A stretch of DNA of 64,000 nt. Source: Owenia fusiformis (taxonomy: Eukaryota; Annelida; Polychaeta; Sabellida; Oweniidae). The stretch lies in assembly GCA_903813345.2 (NCBI GenBank), contig CAIIXF020000002.1, forward strand, positions 15,942,467 through 16,006,466, written 5' to 3'. The position numbers and the translations under genes are program-made. Shown in pieces: positions 23,895-35,009 of the stretch. Positions within the stretch are counted from its first letter, which is position 1, and each line of letters begins with the position of its first letter. The notes beneath the pieces are model-generated. The model did no database searches. It was not told the origin of the DNA and saw only the letters and a program-made list of their open reading frames with translations.

Positions 23895-23969
23895 GGAAAG
23901 GCTTTTGGTCAAATGCTGCTTGATTTTGAAATCCACGATATGCCATCTATTGAGGAATTAACTAACTAA
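23895..23969 (+). CDS. Candidate terminal coding exon of an unidentified gene
   Basis: A strong acceptor (tttgtttttatttttag) precedes 75 nt that read GKAFGQMLLDFEIHDMPSIE then ELTN and a TAA stop in the zero frame. The peptide is acidic, mixes hydrophobic and charged residues as a real C-terminus would, and lies about 340 bp upstream of an AATAAA signal. The alternative +1 frame is also open to a stop but gives a Cys/Leu-rich peptide, which I consider less likely. The gene must extend upstream on the plus strand, possibly through the exon at 22263. I do not recognise the family. Confidence 0.5.
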   Translation, partial: GKAFGQMLLDFEIHDMPSIEELTN

Positions 23970-24311
23970 ATCTGCAGTGCAAGAGGTAATGTCATCTATT
24001 GTTGAACACTCAGAACAACCATGGCAAAATCAGTTACAGCAGTTACAGTTACAGCGTCTGATATTAAAGAGTCATGACATATATAAACATTTCAATCAAA
24101 GCAACATACAACATGGTGTAAGCAACCCTCAAATCATAGGGCATGCAACATTTTGTATCAAGGTGCATGTAACCTTGAGCATCATTGCGCCGCAAGCAAC
24201 CTTTCAAAAGCATTTAATAAGTACATAGTGCATGGTGCAGGCAGTATAATACAAGCAACATTTAGCAAGATTGTTACAGACAACATTTAGTAATGTGATG
24301 TCCATAATTGC

Positions 24312-24317
24312 AATAAA
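24312..24317 (+). terminator. AATAAA polyadenylation signal
   Basis: First canonical AATAAA downstream of the stop codon at 23969. It would give a 3-prime UTR of about 0.36 kb. Confidence 0.4.
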
Positions 24318-24860
24318 AGGTCCAATGGATGATGATTTGGATTATATATTTATACATGTATATTTCATGGAATTATGTTTGATCTTAATAGAATTTTATA
24401 TAAAAAGTTAAGTTTTGATTATGGTCGATCTCAGGAAAAAGTATTACATGTATATATATTTCTACAAGCCAGGTCAGTGACATTTTTGGCCTGACCCCTT
24501 TTTGCTCTGAATTATGGTGGAAGACAATATAAAGAGAATGAGATTAAATGGCATCTTTATCCATCATGTATCATTACGACTGACGAAATACAATGGCTTA
24601 ACAGTATAGTGAAGAATTGAATTGGACTGATGATTCAGAATTTTTGAAGAGTAACATTCCTAAAATATGAATATTTGAGGTAATGCTAAATTCATCAACT
24701 GGATTTTGATGACTTGTTAAGTTTGAATTACCAAATATATTTTATAAAATCATGTCAATTTTGTCAAGATTAATTTTAGACTCTATATCCTAAGGCATCA
24801 ACATATATTTCTGTTTGCTGGTCTTGATTTATCAAAGATTACATTGTTACTAAAAAATTG
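24318..24860. other. Unannotated stretch
   Basis: AT-rich, nothing recognised. Confidence 0.4.
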
Positions 24861-24998
24861 TGGCCTTTTGAATTGAGTGGCCCTAGTGGAAGTTTATACT
24901 ATGCAAACCCAACCCAATATCTTGGAGTTATTACCCATAATATGATATATACAGGAGAACAAATAGATAAAAGAATGGACAAAGAGCATCTCTCTTAG
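24861..24998 (+). pseudogene. Weak LINE reverse transcriptase scrap
   Basis: A 45-codon frame contains ANPTQYLGVITHNMIYTGEQ followed by IDKRMDKEH. This resembles the NPTKYLGV-LD--L----QI-KR segment that follows the catalytic core in many LINE polymerases. No other polymerase motif flanks it, so it is either a short relic or a coincidence. Confidence 0.3.
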
Positions 24999-26514
24999 TC
25001 CCATCATGAAAAACTCTGTTTAAAGCATGTCCATTCCCTGTGGTGATGTTTTGTGCATCTCTAATGTTTATAATCAATGCTTTACGTAAATGGGGTATCA
25101 CCCTTCCCAAACCAAATAAGATTGATAGCTCATCATTAATATCTCCTGAGTTCATACGGTCATGTAGCTATGTCTATTGTCTGAATAACACAACACCAAT
25201 ACAATGTATGTGATGTTTTAATTTACACAGTTTGAATAGTGATTTTTTGTTAAAATTTTCCTCTTCATAATTCACGATGATAAAGATTGATTCTTCACTA
25301 TACTTCTTGTGCTCAAACAGAAGCATGCAATTTTGCCCTGCACCTATATAGGCTTTTTCTAACATAGTTACATTTGTGAAGGCAAACTTCTCGATGCAAT
25401 TCAACACTTTATGATGTTAACAGAAGTTAGCTATGAAGTGAGAATGACAGTCTGATAAGATGATCTTTTTATTACTTCCATATTTCTGTAGTCTGCAAAG
25501 CCCAATTAATGAGATATTGCAAAGCATTGATCTCATGAAAAATAGCAATGACCAATTAAAATTATATTTAGGCTATGTATTGGGAATCAATTGAATGTGA
25601 AACATACACCAGGCCAATGAACAAGACCAAATAAACAAAGAGGTAAAAAAGCAGACTCAATTAAGCAAATAGACTTCCTGTCTACTTACAGTATTGAGGA
25701 TAGATGGTGCTGATTGTAAAAGTATTACACAAGACGATATTGAATGAAAACCACTGATAGAGATTTTACATTTTGGCATGCCATCTCCTGATACCATGTG
25801 ATCATTAATATCCAATCAAAATGCTTTGTTGCCACATAGTGATAGCATAGTGATCCAAAGCTAAACCAAGCTGTAGGAAGAGTTTATATTATCATATAGA
25901 AGGGAATTCTGTTGAAAATAAGCTTTGAACCGAGAGATATTCACGATTGATATGCACATTTTTGATTGTGCCATTGCTTTTCCATTGCACAATCCATGTA
26001 TTGATAGAATTAACATTAATAATACAGATTGGTTTACCTTCAATACATGGCAGACACTACATATCGGTCTATTAAATACCAGTTTGTGCCTTAAATAGTT
26101 TTATATTTCCATACACGGCCTTGAGCCTGGGCGGGAGCCTGGGTGTGTTTGTCTCTTATGTGTATGCTTGTGCATGGACTTCTAATCACTAGCAGAATTT
26201 AACATGATGCAAACTCGACATTATAACTCATGCTGTAACATTTTGACTTCGCTGGAAAACAATAGGAATTATTTTTCTTGCCAATCAATCATGAATCACA
26301 ATCAAAATTTCAGAATGATCAATCAGGCAATGGTCCAAATCAAGTTATAACATTGTATGATATTCAGCAAGAAGTCCGGTAGAAATACAGAATATTTAAA
26401 CATCAAAGCTGAAAGTTAAAAGCTAATCTGTCAATTTTCTGTCTGCAAAAGAGCGTTTACATTTGACACAATAACAGACTGAGCCTTTTAAATCTAGGAT
26501 TCCCCAGGAAAATA
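24999..26514. other. Stretch with two adjacent minus-strand open frames of unknown nature
   Basis: Minus frames at 25174-25407 (77 codons) and 24931-25155 (74 codons) lie almost end to end and have protein-like composition. Examples are LRKALIINIRDAQNITTGN in the second and YSEESIFIIVNYEEENFNKK in the first. Neither has a recognisable motif or good splice sites. They could be relics of one retroelement or pseudogene frame separated by a frameshift. Confidence 0.3.
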
Positions 26515-26522
26515 TGACGTCA
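26515..26522. promoter_or_regulatory. Perfect CRE palindrome TGACGTCA
   Basis: A full CREB/ATF consensus in a locally less AT-rich stretch (26450-26870). The same stretch contains an 8-bp-stem hairpin (actgtgct-atta-agcacagt, 26761-26780) and a CTCF-like site. No TATA or adjacent coding exon is evident. Confidence 0.35.
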
Positions 26523-26782
26523 TACTAATTAGCATAAGGATTTCCCTATTGGTCTGGGTCGAGCCTTGTTCAAAAACACAATCCATAAATACATGCTAAT
26601 TTCTAAGGAGATAGGAAGTGTATAACGTGTTTATCGATTTTGTTTAAAGATTTAATCAATTATCAAATTGTTAAGTGGATAAAGTGGTCACACTTGCTTC
26701 AATTCATAGCGTAATCGACAGATAGAAACTGACCGAATTCCCGATATCCTACCCCGTATTACTGTGCTATTAAGCACAGTGA

Positions 26783-26796
26783 CCTACAGAGGGCGC
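26783..26796 (+). promoter_or_regulatory. CTCF-like motif
   Basis: CCTACAGAGGGCGC matches the core CC-S-Y-AGRKGGCRS consensus at all but one or two positions. Related agagggcg words occur elsewhere (for example gccctctgtca at about 30069). It could be a bound insulator site or part of a dispersed repeat. Confidence 0.3.
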
Positions 26797-26911
26797 TATC
26801 ACAAACAAGTACTGCACGAACCGATAAATTCCAGGGTATTGTAACGCCCTTGGGTTGACTTGCATGTTTGCAAACTTAGTACTGGTATCCTCACAAAATA
26901 AATTCATACAG

Positions 26912-26965
26912 TGCCTGGGTCACATTTGCTCCGTTTGCTCAATATTGTATTCAATTTTGGTATGC
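26912..26965. mobile_element. Half-copy of the Harbinger-type MITE at 50096
   Basis: tgcctgggtcacatttgctc followed by gcaatattg/attcaattttg-type sequence matches one arm of the intact element. The other arm is missing. Confidence 0.55.
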
Positions 26966-26974
26966 ACTGCACAT

Positions 26975-27805
26975 TCGCAAAAATAAGGAAAAACTATGAC
27001 TTTGACCTAGATTTTTGACCTCTGCATTTTGGTGTCCAAATTTTAAAGCTAGATAGCCTTCGAGGTCCCCTTTCTTTTATAGGATTTCAGAATGTTAAGC
27101 TGTACTCAGTCTATATCCGGTATTTTATACATCAAGAAAATCTTTTTTCTCATTGACAAAACATGGGGCACCAAATTTAGCGATTTATTTTAGCTTTCAA
27201 AACGCTATAACTTCCCAACCGAGAGTCGGGTTGTAATTTGGTTTGCAGGTTCGGATTCCTGAGAAAATTCTACCCTTTAGTCATACCTCATACGTTAAAT
27301 TTGGAGAACTTTTTATTTTGACCTACATTTCGGACACCATATCTCAAAAGTGGGTCAAAATACTTTCGGACGGCAAAAGGCTAACACTATTAGCACACTC
27401 TTTGCTACCTGTATACAAAATTTTTAAGCAAATTATTATAGTGTATTGTCAGAATCGTAAAAATAAGGAACCTATGAATTTGACCTAGCTTTTGACCTAG
27501 GCATTTTGGTGTCCAAATTTTGAAGCTATGTAGCTTTTGAGGTCCCCTTCTTTTATAGGAATTCATTATGTTAAGCTGTACTAAGTCTATATCTAGTATT
27601 TTACACTTCGAAAAAGTATTTTTTCCCATTGACTTAACATGGGCACCAAATTTAGCGATTTTTGAGATTTCAAAATGCTATAACTTCCGAACCGGAAGTC
27701 GGATCGGAATGTGGTTTGCAGATTTAGATTCCTGAGAAAATTTTACTCTTATTTCATGACTCATATGTTGAATTTGGAGAACTTTTTTGTTTGACCTACT
27801 TTATT
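26975..27805. repeat. Diverged tandem duplication of about 480 bp (two copies)
   Basis: Copies at about 26975-27335 and 27455-27805 share ttgacctag-ttttgacct, gcattttggtgtccaaattt, tgttaagctgtact, ctataacttcc-aaccg and attcctgagaaaatt. Divergence is roughly 15 percent. Open frames at 27243-27488 and minus 27405-27629 fall on this repeat and are not taken as genes. Confidence 0.8.
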
Positions 27806-30239
27806 GGCTTTCAATTAGAAGGGTATGTAACTCTGTGTAATAACATGAGACCTTCAAAATGAGCAATGCCATGCTTCCCTTTTATGGTAATATTTCAAAA
27901 AGTATTAGATAAATGTATATGTTTTTGTATTATTTTGAACAAAAATCAATTTTCAATAATATTATAGCATAAAATATATTCAATCTCATGTAAAGGTAAA
28001 CAAAAGCGACCAATAAGAATAAGAGGTATCAAGATATTCTCTTCGAGTATTGCATTGTGGGTAATTATTCAAGAACACATTCCAATAACAATGTAATTTG
28101 TGGGAGAATGTTCACTTTCTGTATTCGTCATAATTGTGATGAATTCCATTTTTTATTAAATTATCAACATGTATGGAGATAATCATGTTTTTTATTTTTG
28201 AGTTATTTCTTTAAATCATCCATAAAAAGAACTAAATAAGATTTTCTTGGAATGTGTACATTCTCCTATTTTGAAAACCCAAAGGCATTGCTTATGTTTG
28301 AAATATAGGAAGTTGCCTAGACTTCTAGTTGAAAGCCCATGATTGGCTACACGTTGGAAAAAAATTTTTGAAAAAAATAGACTCCAGACTTTCAATCTTT
28401 CTACATTTTTTATAGATGGCGTATTCACCATGTGAGATATTTTGATTTTTCGCGGGGAGTTTTGATTCAAACTTTGTTCACTGACAGATGTCATACTTGG
28501 GTATGATGGCATTATAGTAAAACATATACATGGCCACAAATCTTACATTAATTTTATCTAAAAGACAGATCATTTGTTTAATACATGTATTATTTGGTTG
28601 TGTTATCCATCCCTAAGGTGTTTTTAAATTACTTTTATATGAATAGATGACGTGTTTGGTCGACAAATAGACTAACTATGGCAAGAGGAGGAATGCCCCA
28701 GAGCTTTAGAGATGACAGACATAATTACGTCTCTTACTAATTGCCACCTTCGTTTGTTAGAATTTTCACAAGCAAGTTTACGAATACAATGTTCAATTCC
28801 ATTCTGATACTCATAGCATCTTTCTGTTCACCTGAAACATGCTCTGATATTATGAGGCATTCTGTGATCTGAGCACATCAGATGGGAAGAGTTATAACTG
28901 TCAATAAATATTTATGACCCCAATTAGATGAAATATGAGCTGGGATGAAAGATCTCAAAAATCCTCAATTTTGGGCTCTCCTGGATCGCCAAATCAAGCT
29001 CATTATATCATGGCATCTCAGGGCTGAGAAGATGTGAGATGGCATGGTTTATCATGATGGTTCAATTCGTTGTCATGTTTTAATCGATGTTAGCACATTC
29101 TTGTAAAACATCTTCATGTAACATAACAAGCTGTGATATTAATTAACATGCCAGATGTTAACATGATGTTATTTGAAGATGTTTAGAAAATGTTGAAACC
29201 ACCATTTGTCTGTTGATTTGGCCAATCAGCGACAACGTCGTCTCAAAACAGATTTTATAACCACTTGGAAATCGAATATGCCATGGAAAACAATTTACAT
29301 TTTTTTTCACTTCTAATTATCACGGACTTACTTAGTAACTTAGAATTATTTTGGCATATATTCCATGCCAATCAGCTTTAGCACCTTTCCCCATCTCATA
29401 TAAAGCAAGTTACACGTATCTAAAATAGTTAAAAGTGGCTAATAATAATCTGTTATAATATCATATGTAGTTTGTAGATGGTTTTCAAAGAATAAATTAT
29501 ATCGCTTTATAGTGTTTTAATATGATCGCCACATATATCCAAGTTTTGTGGATTGTGTTTGGTGCTTGGCAGTTGGTGGTCACTGGGTGGCATTCCACGA
29601 TCAGCGTATGAAAACTTGAATGACAGGTGGAGTTTAGGGCATGAAATTATTTTCACACATTGCTAATTGTTTGGTCCATCTATTAGTGTGCTTTGAATAG
29701 TTTCGAACAAACTTCAAATTCAGATTCAGGAAATATGGTGAATCAGCATTTTCTAGCCTGAGTCGTCATCCGTAAGATTAAATTGAGGATTTCATGATAC
29801 TGATACTAATGTACAAAATATAATTGATATTACCTTCTGCTTTAAATTTGCCATTGATTTCTCAAGCAAAATAGTTCTAGAACTTCTTACAGTGGGTTAA
29901 AAATGTTTTAAAGGTTTCGCAGATCCGCCAAAAAGATATTCATGATCTGTTCCATCCAAAATCTTAGGGACAATTTTTGTAATGAATTTTCCATTTAATA
30001 TTTGTCCCTATGTATCAATTTATAATATTTGAACCAAATCCGTCCACTTGTGTTTGGGTTGTTCTATCGCCCTCTGTCAATACGATAATTTCCGAGGCCG
30101 ATATCATATTTTCCCTCGGAATAAAATTCATATTCTATCCCTCCCATTACATCCAGTGCGTTAAAAAACTTTTTAAGTAATATTGCCAAACTTTGGTTTA
30201 TTAACCAGTTTTAATATTCTATCAAGGATGCTACATCTA
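27806..30239. other. Unannotated 2.4 kb stretch
   Basis: No transposon termini or paired splice sites recognised. The minus open frame at 28216-28539 (107 codons) has no motif. Confidence 0.4.
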
Positions 30240-30456
30240 CAGGGTGTCACATAAATATGCCCCCTTGATTTCAAGAGTATAGACGTTTGTGCATAAACGT
30301 GCACAACATTGATCTAGTCGTCTGAAACTTCTTGCTCCATGAAGCCAAGTTTTAGGTGCTAAAGAACAATTCAGACATCATACAGACAAAAAAGTTATGC
30401 AACATTCTGTCCGATGTTAAAGTTAAGAGGGAAGAACATATTTATTGGACACTCTG
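30240..30456. mobile_element. Mariner-type MITE, 217 bp, TA flanks
   Basis: The left end TACAGGGTGTCACATAAATA is mirrored by catatttattggacactctgta on the right. TA dinucleotides flank both sides (30238-30239 and 30457-30458). A related gggacaccctgta end occurs at 60190-60202. Confidence 0.75.
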
Positions 30457-30728
30457 TACATTGTACAACCTTGGTTCTTGTTGGTATAGGCCAGTGTCCA
30501 TAATTGATAAAAATTGATAACGGAATGGATTTTAGGCATTTTTTAAGTTTTAAGGCTGTTGGTGTTTTGTTGCAGAACATATTTTTAAAAAAATTAAAAA
30601 AAAATTACTTGGAATCCAAGCAAGCGTTGGTATGACTGATTACTCATTTTGTTCTAATAGCAATGGTTCAGTGAAATTCATCATTCATGTCATTTAAATA
30701 AACGCGCTAGATTTAAAATTACTCATTT

Positions 30729-30960
30729 TTATGTCCCCAACACATAGTGTGGGGCCATATTGTCGGCCTAGGCGCATCCGTCCGTCTGTCTGTCCATCCG
30801 TACATGTAAGTCTAGCAGTTTTCTCCAAAACCGCTACAGATATCACCTACAAATTTTCAGGGATAACTTATGTGTGCATACAGAGGAGGATGAAATTTTT
30901 AACTCGAGACCTACTTCCTGTCGGCCATTTTGAAGTCAAATGCTAAAATCCTTGTCTGCT
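30729..30960 (-). mobile_element. Helentron-like element terminus, second family
   Basis: atgtccccaacacatagtgt then gggg forms an imperfect hairpin, followed by a GTCY tract (gtccgtctgtctgtccatcc) and by gataacttatgtg and cggccattttgaagt segments. These resemble the central repeats at 35978 and 56300. The organisation parallels the element at 16982 but the sequence differs. The 71-codon open frame here is part of the repeat. Confidence 0.6.
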
Positions 30961-31410
30961 AAATTTAAGAAAAAAGGCTTCACAGTTGCTTTTAAAACTT
31001 TAACATCTTGTTCAGCTCACTTCATTCTAGATCTGATTAGGTTTTGGACCTGTTAGCTCAGTCATGGCAGCCATTCTTAATGTCTTAAGAAAAGTTAGCG
31101 TGCGATAATACACTGTTGCTCATAAATATGGAATATTTTATAGATAGGAACTGTTCGATGGAATTTCTACAAAATGATAACATTTTGATGAAAATTTGTA
31201 ATATGTTCTCATTCCCTCATCAGTTTTGCATATAAAACTGATTGGTATGAAAAGTTGAAACATTTATGGTTGATTAAACTTATATTCACTCAGGTGACCC
31301 CATGACCTCATGATATTGGTAACTTGAAGGTGTCCAAATCTTAGTTGTAATCATTGTGCAGATATTATAAAATTTTAATTAGTTTTTATGGTTTATTTTA
31401 CTTCTACTTA
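30961..31410. other. Decayed repeat continuation
   Basis: Contains one more weak unit (ctagatctgattaggttttg, gcagccattctt) of the same family as 35978-36760. Nothing else recognised. Confidence 0.35.
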
Positions 31411-31610
31411 CAGGCCAGAATTTTCCAAGGGGGGGTTCGTTTTTCTAAAAAATTCTAGGGGGGGTTCACTTTGGCAAAAATGGCCAAAAATCACTCAAAA
31501 ATTAGTCAGAATGGTGAAAAACTGCATGATTTTGAAAGAAATTTTGGCCAGGGGGGGGGGTTCGACCGAACCCCCCGAACCCCCCCCCCCCCCCCCTGGC
31601 TACGGGCCTG
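31411..31610. mobile_element. hAT-like element remnant with homopolymer ends, about 200 bp
   Basis: The left end caggccagaattttccaagg ggg corresponds in inverted orientation to cccctggctacgggcctg on the right. Both ends carry long G or C runs. No exact target duplication is visible. The 98-codon ORF across it is a low-complexity artefact. Confidence 0.5.
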
Positions 31611-31736
31611 CTTTACAATATGATCTACAAATGACAGGGCCGAGGCTGAAATTCAGCATTATTGGCCCTGTTAGTACAAAATAGCAACAAAAATGACTAC
31701 CAACATGTATGTATGCATGGCAGGAATGTGTTAAAA

Positions 31737-32561
31737 CTATATAATTATATCAATGCATTCACACAAAAAGGATGTAAAATGCTTCAATATTGAAGAATTG
31801 CATGTTATGCTAACTCCATCTCTGCCATACATTAAGATATTCTGCTTTTGCTCTATAGAGCATCCTGTAAAGAAAATGTCCATTTCTGGCATGTTCCTGA
31901 GTTCCCCCCAATGTTTCTCTCTTATAACATTCAACAGAGGGCATTTGAAGATTAGATGCTTTGTGGTTTGTTGTTTAAAACCACAGATGCATTTGGGACT
32001 GTCAATACCTTGAAAATTATGTTGGAAAAGATGACCAGTAAAAATGAAATCACATCTTGTTCTATTCAGTAAAATTTCTTCTTTTCTTGTAAGATCCAGG
32101 TTTGTGGTTGTTAATTGCTTCGTTTTCCCTGAAAATTTACGTAAATTGGTTTTGATGGTGAACTTTTTAGATAATTTGGAATGGCTTCCCATTCACTTAT
32201 GGCATTTATTATTGGTGACTTTTGTGAACGTGTAGTTAACTTTGGAATAGTGTATTCTCTTAACTTTCTTAGATTAATATTATGTTGCTTATTTTGATAA
32301 CTAACTTGGGAAATAAGGTAGAACCAATTTCTGTCTAACATCATACATTAAACATAAGCGTTTCTCCTTTCTCCGCTCAGACAGGGTATTCCAATTTAGA
32401 CATTTCAAAACCTTAACAGTGGATGTTCCATGAATGCAGCCACTTACTAATAATGCTGCTCTATAGTGAACTTGGTCTAGTTTCATAATATTATACTTAG
32501 TAGATTTTTCAAATAATATACTTCCATATGTGACGAAGTCACAGTTGAATTCACTGGTCAA
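31737..32561 (-). pseudogene. C-terminal part of a CR1/Jockey-like LINE ORF2
   Basis: Reading on the minus strand from about 32561, the first frame contains VTYGSILFEKSTKYNIMKLD, then QVHYRAALLVSGCIHGTSTV and LSERRKEKRLCLMYDV. These match the Y-S-FE--SKY----L---Q-RAA--V-G-----S----L--L-W-TL-ERR---RL---Y pattern downstream of the LINE polymerase. A second, overlapping frame (31737-32192) gives RTRCDFIFTGHLFQHNF followed by CICGFKQQTTKHLIFKCPLL, the C-X-C--H--C zinc-knuckle-like tail of these ORFs. Frameshifts near 32190 and 32300 and loss of everything upstream of about 32565 make it a 5-prime-truncated pseudogene. It is not contiguous with the polymerase core at 35010-35650, although both have the same strand. 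Confidence 0.8.
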
Positions 32562-32619
32562 TCTACTTATTTAACTGTACATCAGTTAATGTCATCATGA
32601 TCTTTCCATGGCTTCCTAG

Positions 32620-33638
32620 TCAACTCGTACCCAAGACAACTCGTACCCAAGTCAACTTGTACCCAAGACAACTCGTACCCATGTTTATTTTCTGTATTAT
32701 GGGTGCATATAAGAAAACAAATTGAGTCTGTGTCAAAATGTTTAATGTTATAATGTGCCTCAATATTTTTTCTGAATTTAGAAGACATTTTTTCTCAATG
32801 GATAAAGCAAAGCATTTTGTTTTAACTTGGATTACCTTTGAAGTGCTTTGAAGGGCTTGTTCTCAACTTTTTTTTGTAATACAAATATATAAATGAATAT
32901 AATTACAACAGTAACTTTTCAACAAATGAATCAAACAATTAGCTTAGTGCATTCAGAGAAAATTAATAAGGGAACTTTAATCTGTTAATTTCTTTTCCAT
33001 TTTGAACTTAATTGGATTATATTTGAACACATGCATGCAAAGTGTATTATATCATGTATGAATAAGTATCAAAATAATATTTGATATTCATATTATTTAG
33101 AATATTTTTTATTGCTTAATTTTATGAAGGTGACTTCTTAGAATTATCATTCTTTAATCTGATAATATGAAATCCTAAATAGATTATCTGTTTAATAAGA
33201 AATATGCGCAAGTTTTGAAAATCTTTATATTTTTGATAATACCATATTTCAAGAAGAATTAGATCTGATACTTGTTCCAAACACTCATTAACATACAAAA
33301 ATACCACTAATATTGTGAACAATGATTATGAATATGTGGAATAAACATAAATCTTTTCCCTCGAACATCTGAATCTGTGACCAATATATTTGGTCACAAA
33401 TTTCAATCGATTTCTTCCAAAAACTCTTCTACATACTTCAAACTATTCTGAACTGTATATAACCATTATAATATGTATATCTATACCCATTCCCAGCCCA
33501 ACACTTGATTCAAAACAAAACATATACTTGGGTACAAGTTGTCTTGGGTACGAGTTGTCTTGGGTACGAGTTGTCTTGGGTACGACTTGACTTGGGTATG
33601 ACTTGACTTGGGTACGAGTTGTCTTGGGTACGAGTTGA
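32620..33638. mobile_element. Fold-back element whose ends are tandem 16-bp repeats
   Basis: The left end (32620-32682) is about four units of caactcgtacccaaga-type sequence. The right end (33522-33638) is about seven units of the reverse complement ttgggtacgagttgtc, with variants gacttgacttgggtatg. The outermost bases tcaactcg and cgagttga are exact inverted repeats. The roughly 840-bp interior is AT-rich and carries no transposase. Inverted tandem-repeat termini recall Foldback (FB/Galileo) elements. No target duplication could be defined. Confidence 0.75.
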
Positions 33639-33673
33639 CCAGTTACCTTCTCATGTATACATGTTTATGAATA

Positions 33674-34078
33674 CTGTACGCCCGGTATTATTCGCGTGCG
33701 ATTAACTTTCGCGCTTTTCGCGAGGGTGTTAAAATCGCGAAAAATTATCGTCGCAAAATTGCCAATTAAATCCCCGGGAATTTGTTTTTACCCGGGGCTC
33801 TGATGCATTTCGTTTTGTCTACTATATAGTTTGGATCCAGATATAGTACTTCAATAGTACTGTGCAACTCCATGACTTTACTATGCGCATGCGCGGCAAT
33901 GAAAGAGCACGTGCGCACGATTGTTCACATGATCGTAGCCTGCAATTTGATTGGACATCATATACTGGGGAATCCCCGAATAGGATAAAATACAGTATTC
34001 GCGAAATTTAATAGCCGCGAAACCGCGTTTTCGCAAAATTCGCGAAATTAAAGCTCGCGAATAATACCGGGCGTACAG
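33674..34078. mobile_element. Tc1/mariner-type MITE, 405 bp, TA target duplication
   Basis: The ends ctgtacgcccggtattattc and gaataataccgggcgtacag are perfect inverted repeats flanked by TA (33672-33673 and 34079-34080). The interior is enriched for cgcg/tcgcga words near both ends (subterminal repeats), making this the most CpG-rich patch of the region. Confidence 0.88.
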
Positions 34079-34600
34079 TATTGCGTTATTTTTATTATGG
34101 AATCTGCCAGTTTAATTTTTGTATTACAACAGTTGTTTGGGTAATCTTTGAACTTAGAGTAATATTTTGTAGTACTAACCATTTAATTTCTTATATTTTA
34201 GCTTCAGATTGAAGTAGTCTTTATGTGTTACCAAATGTGATAAGATTTTTAACCAATTAAATGACAGAATTCTTGTTAAGATAAAAATGATAGACAATGA
34301 TATATGATGAGAAACTTTGCAATGTTTTCTTTCAATGTTTATATGTTTTCATAATTGTTGGCAGAACAGTGAAAAATACAAGTTTTTATAAATAAAGTAA
34401 AAACTCATTAGCCTTAAAGATCTTGAACATAACTAACCAAAACCTATATATTAGTGTATAAACTTTATAAATGTATATATCTATATAATCTGTATCACAT
34501 TACATTAATAACTGTGTACTTTTTAGCATGTAAATGTACATAAAAATACTTGTTTCGGACTTTAATGAACTAATAGGTTAAATGAGATAATTGGATTGTA
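34079..34600. other. Unannotated stretch
   Basis: AT-rich spacer between two MITEs. Confidence 0.4.
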
Positions 34601-34904
34601 CATCCAGAGTTCACGGGACGAGATTCAGAGGTTTTGTCTAGGCATTCCTTTCCCACCAAATTCTGCCAAATTCTCAAACTTTCGGTAAACATCCAAGATT
34701 CGTGGGCAGAAAATCATCACTATTCCTTATTGACTTTCTATAAAATTAAACATTCATTTTTCGGCCAATTTTAGTTAATGAGATTTCTTCATATTTTATT
34801 GGATAAGACCTCTTATTTCGGCTCTGCCCACCTCAAAATTAACATTATAAAAGAGGCATTTTTAGCATTGAAACCTCAGATTCTCGTTACGTGAACTCGG
34901 ACAT
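34601..34904. mobile_element. MITE, about 304 bp
   Basis: The left end catccagagttcacgggacg agattcagaggttt is mirrored by aaacctcagattctcgttac gtgaactcggaca. About 35 bp of terminal inverted repeat is visible. The target duplication is uncertain (TA-like). Confidence 0.7.
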
Positions 34905-35009
34905 ATCAACAACTGTAAGTAACAACTTGAATTTATATTTTGGACTTAAACTTTTCTATAATAAATTAATATTTTAAATTACATTTGGTTTCATGTTTTG
35001 TAAAAGATA

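Noticed and set aside
30731-30946. ORF beginning MSPTHSVGPYC
   Set aside because: It is the translation of a dispersed hairpin/GTCY repeat terminus, not a gene.
31388-31684. 98-codon ORF with a poly-proline stretch
   Set aside because: Crosses both G- and C-homopolymer ends of a hAT-like remnant; no independent support.
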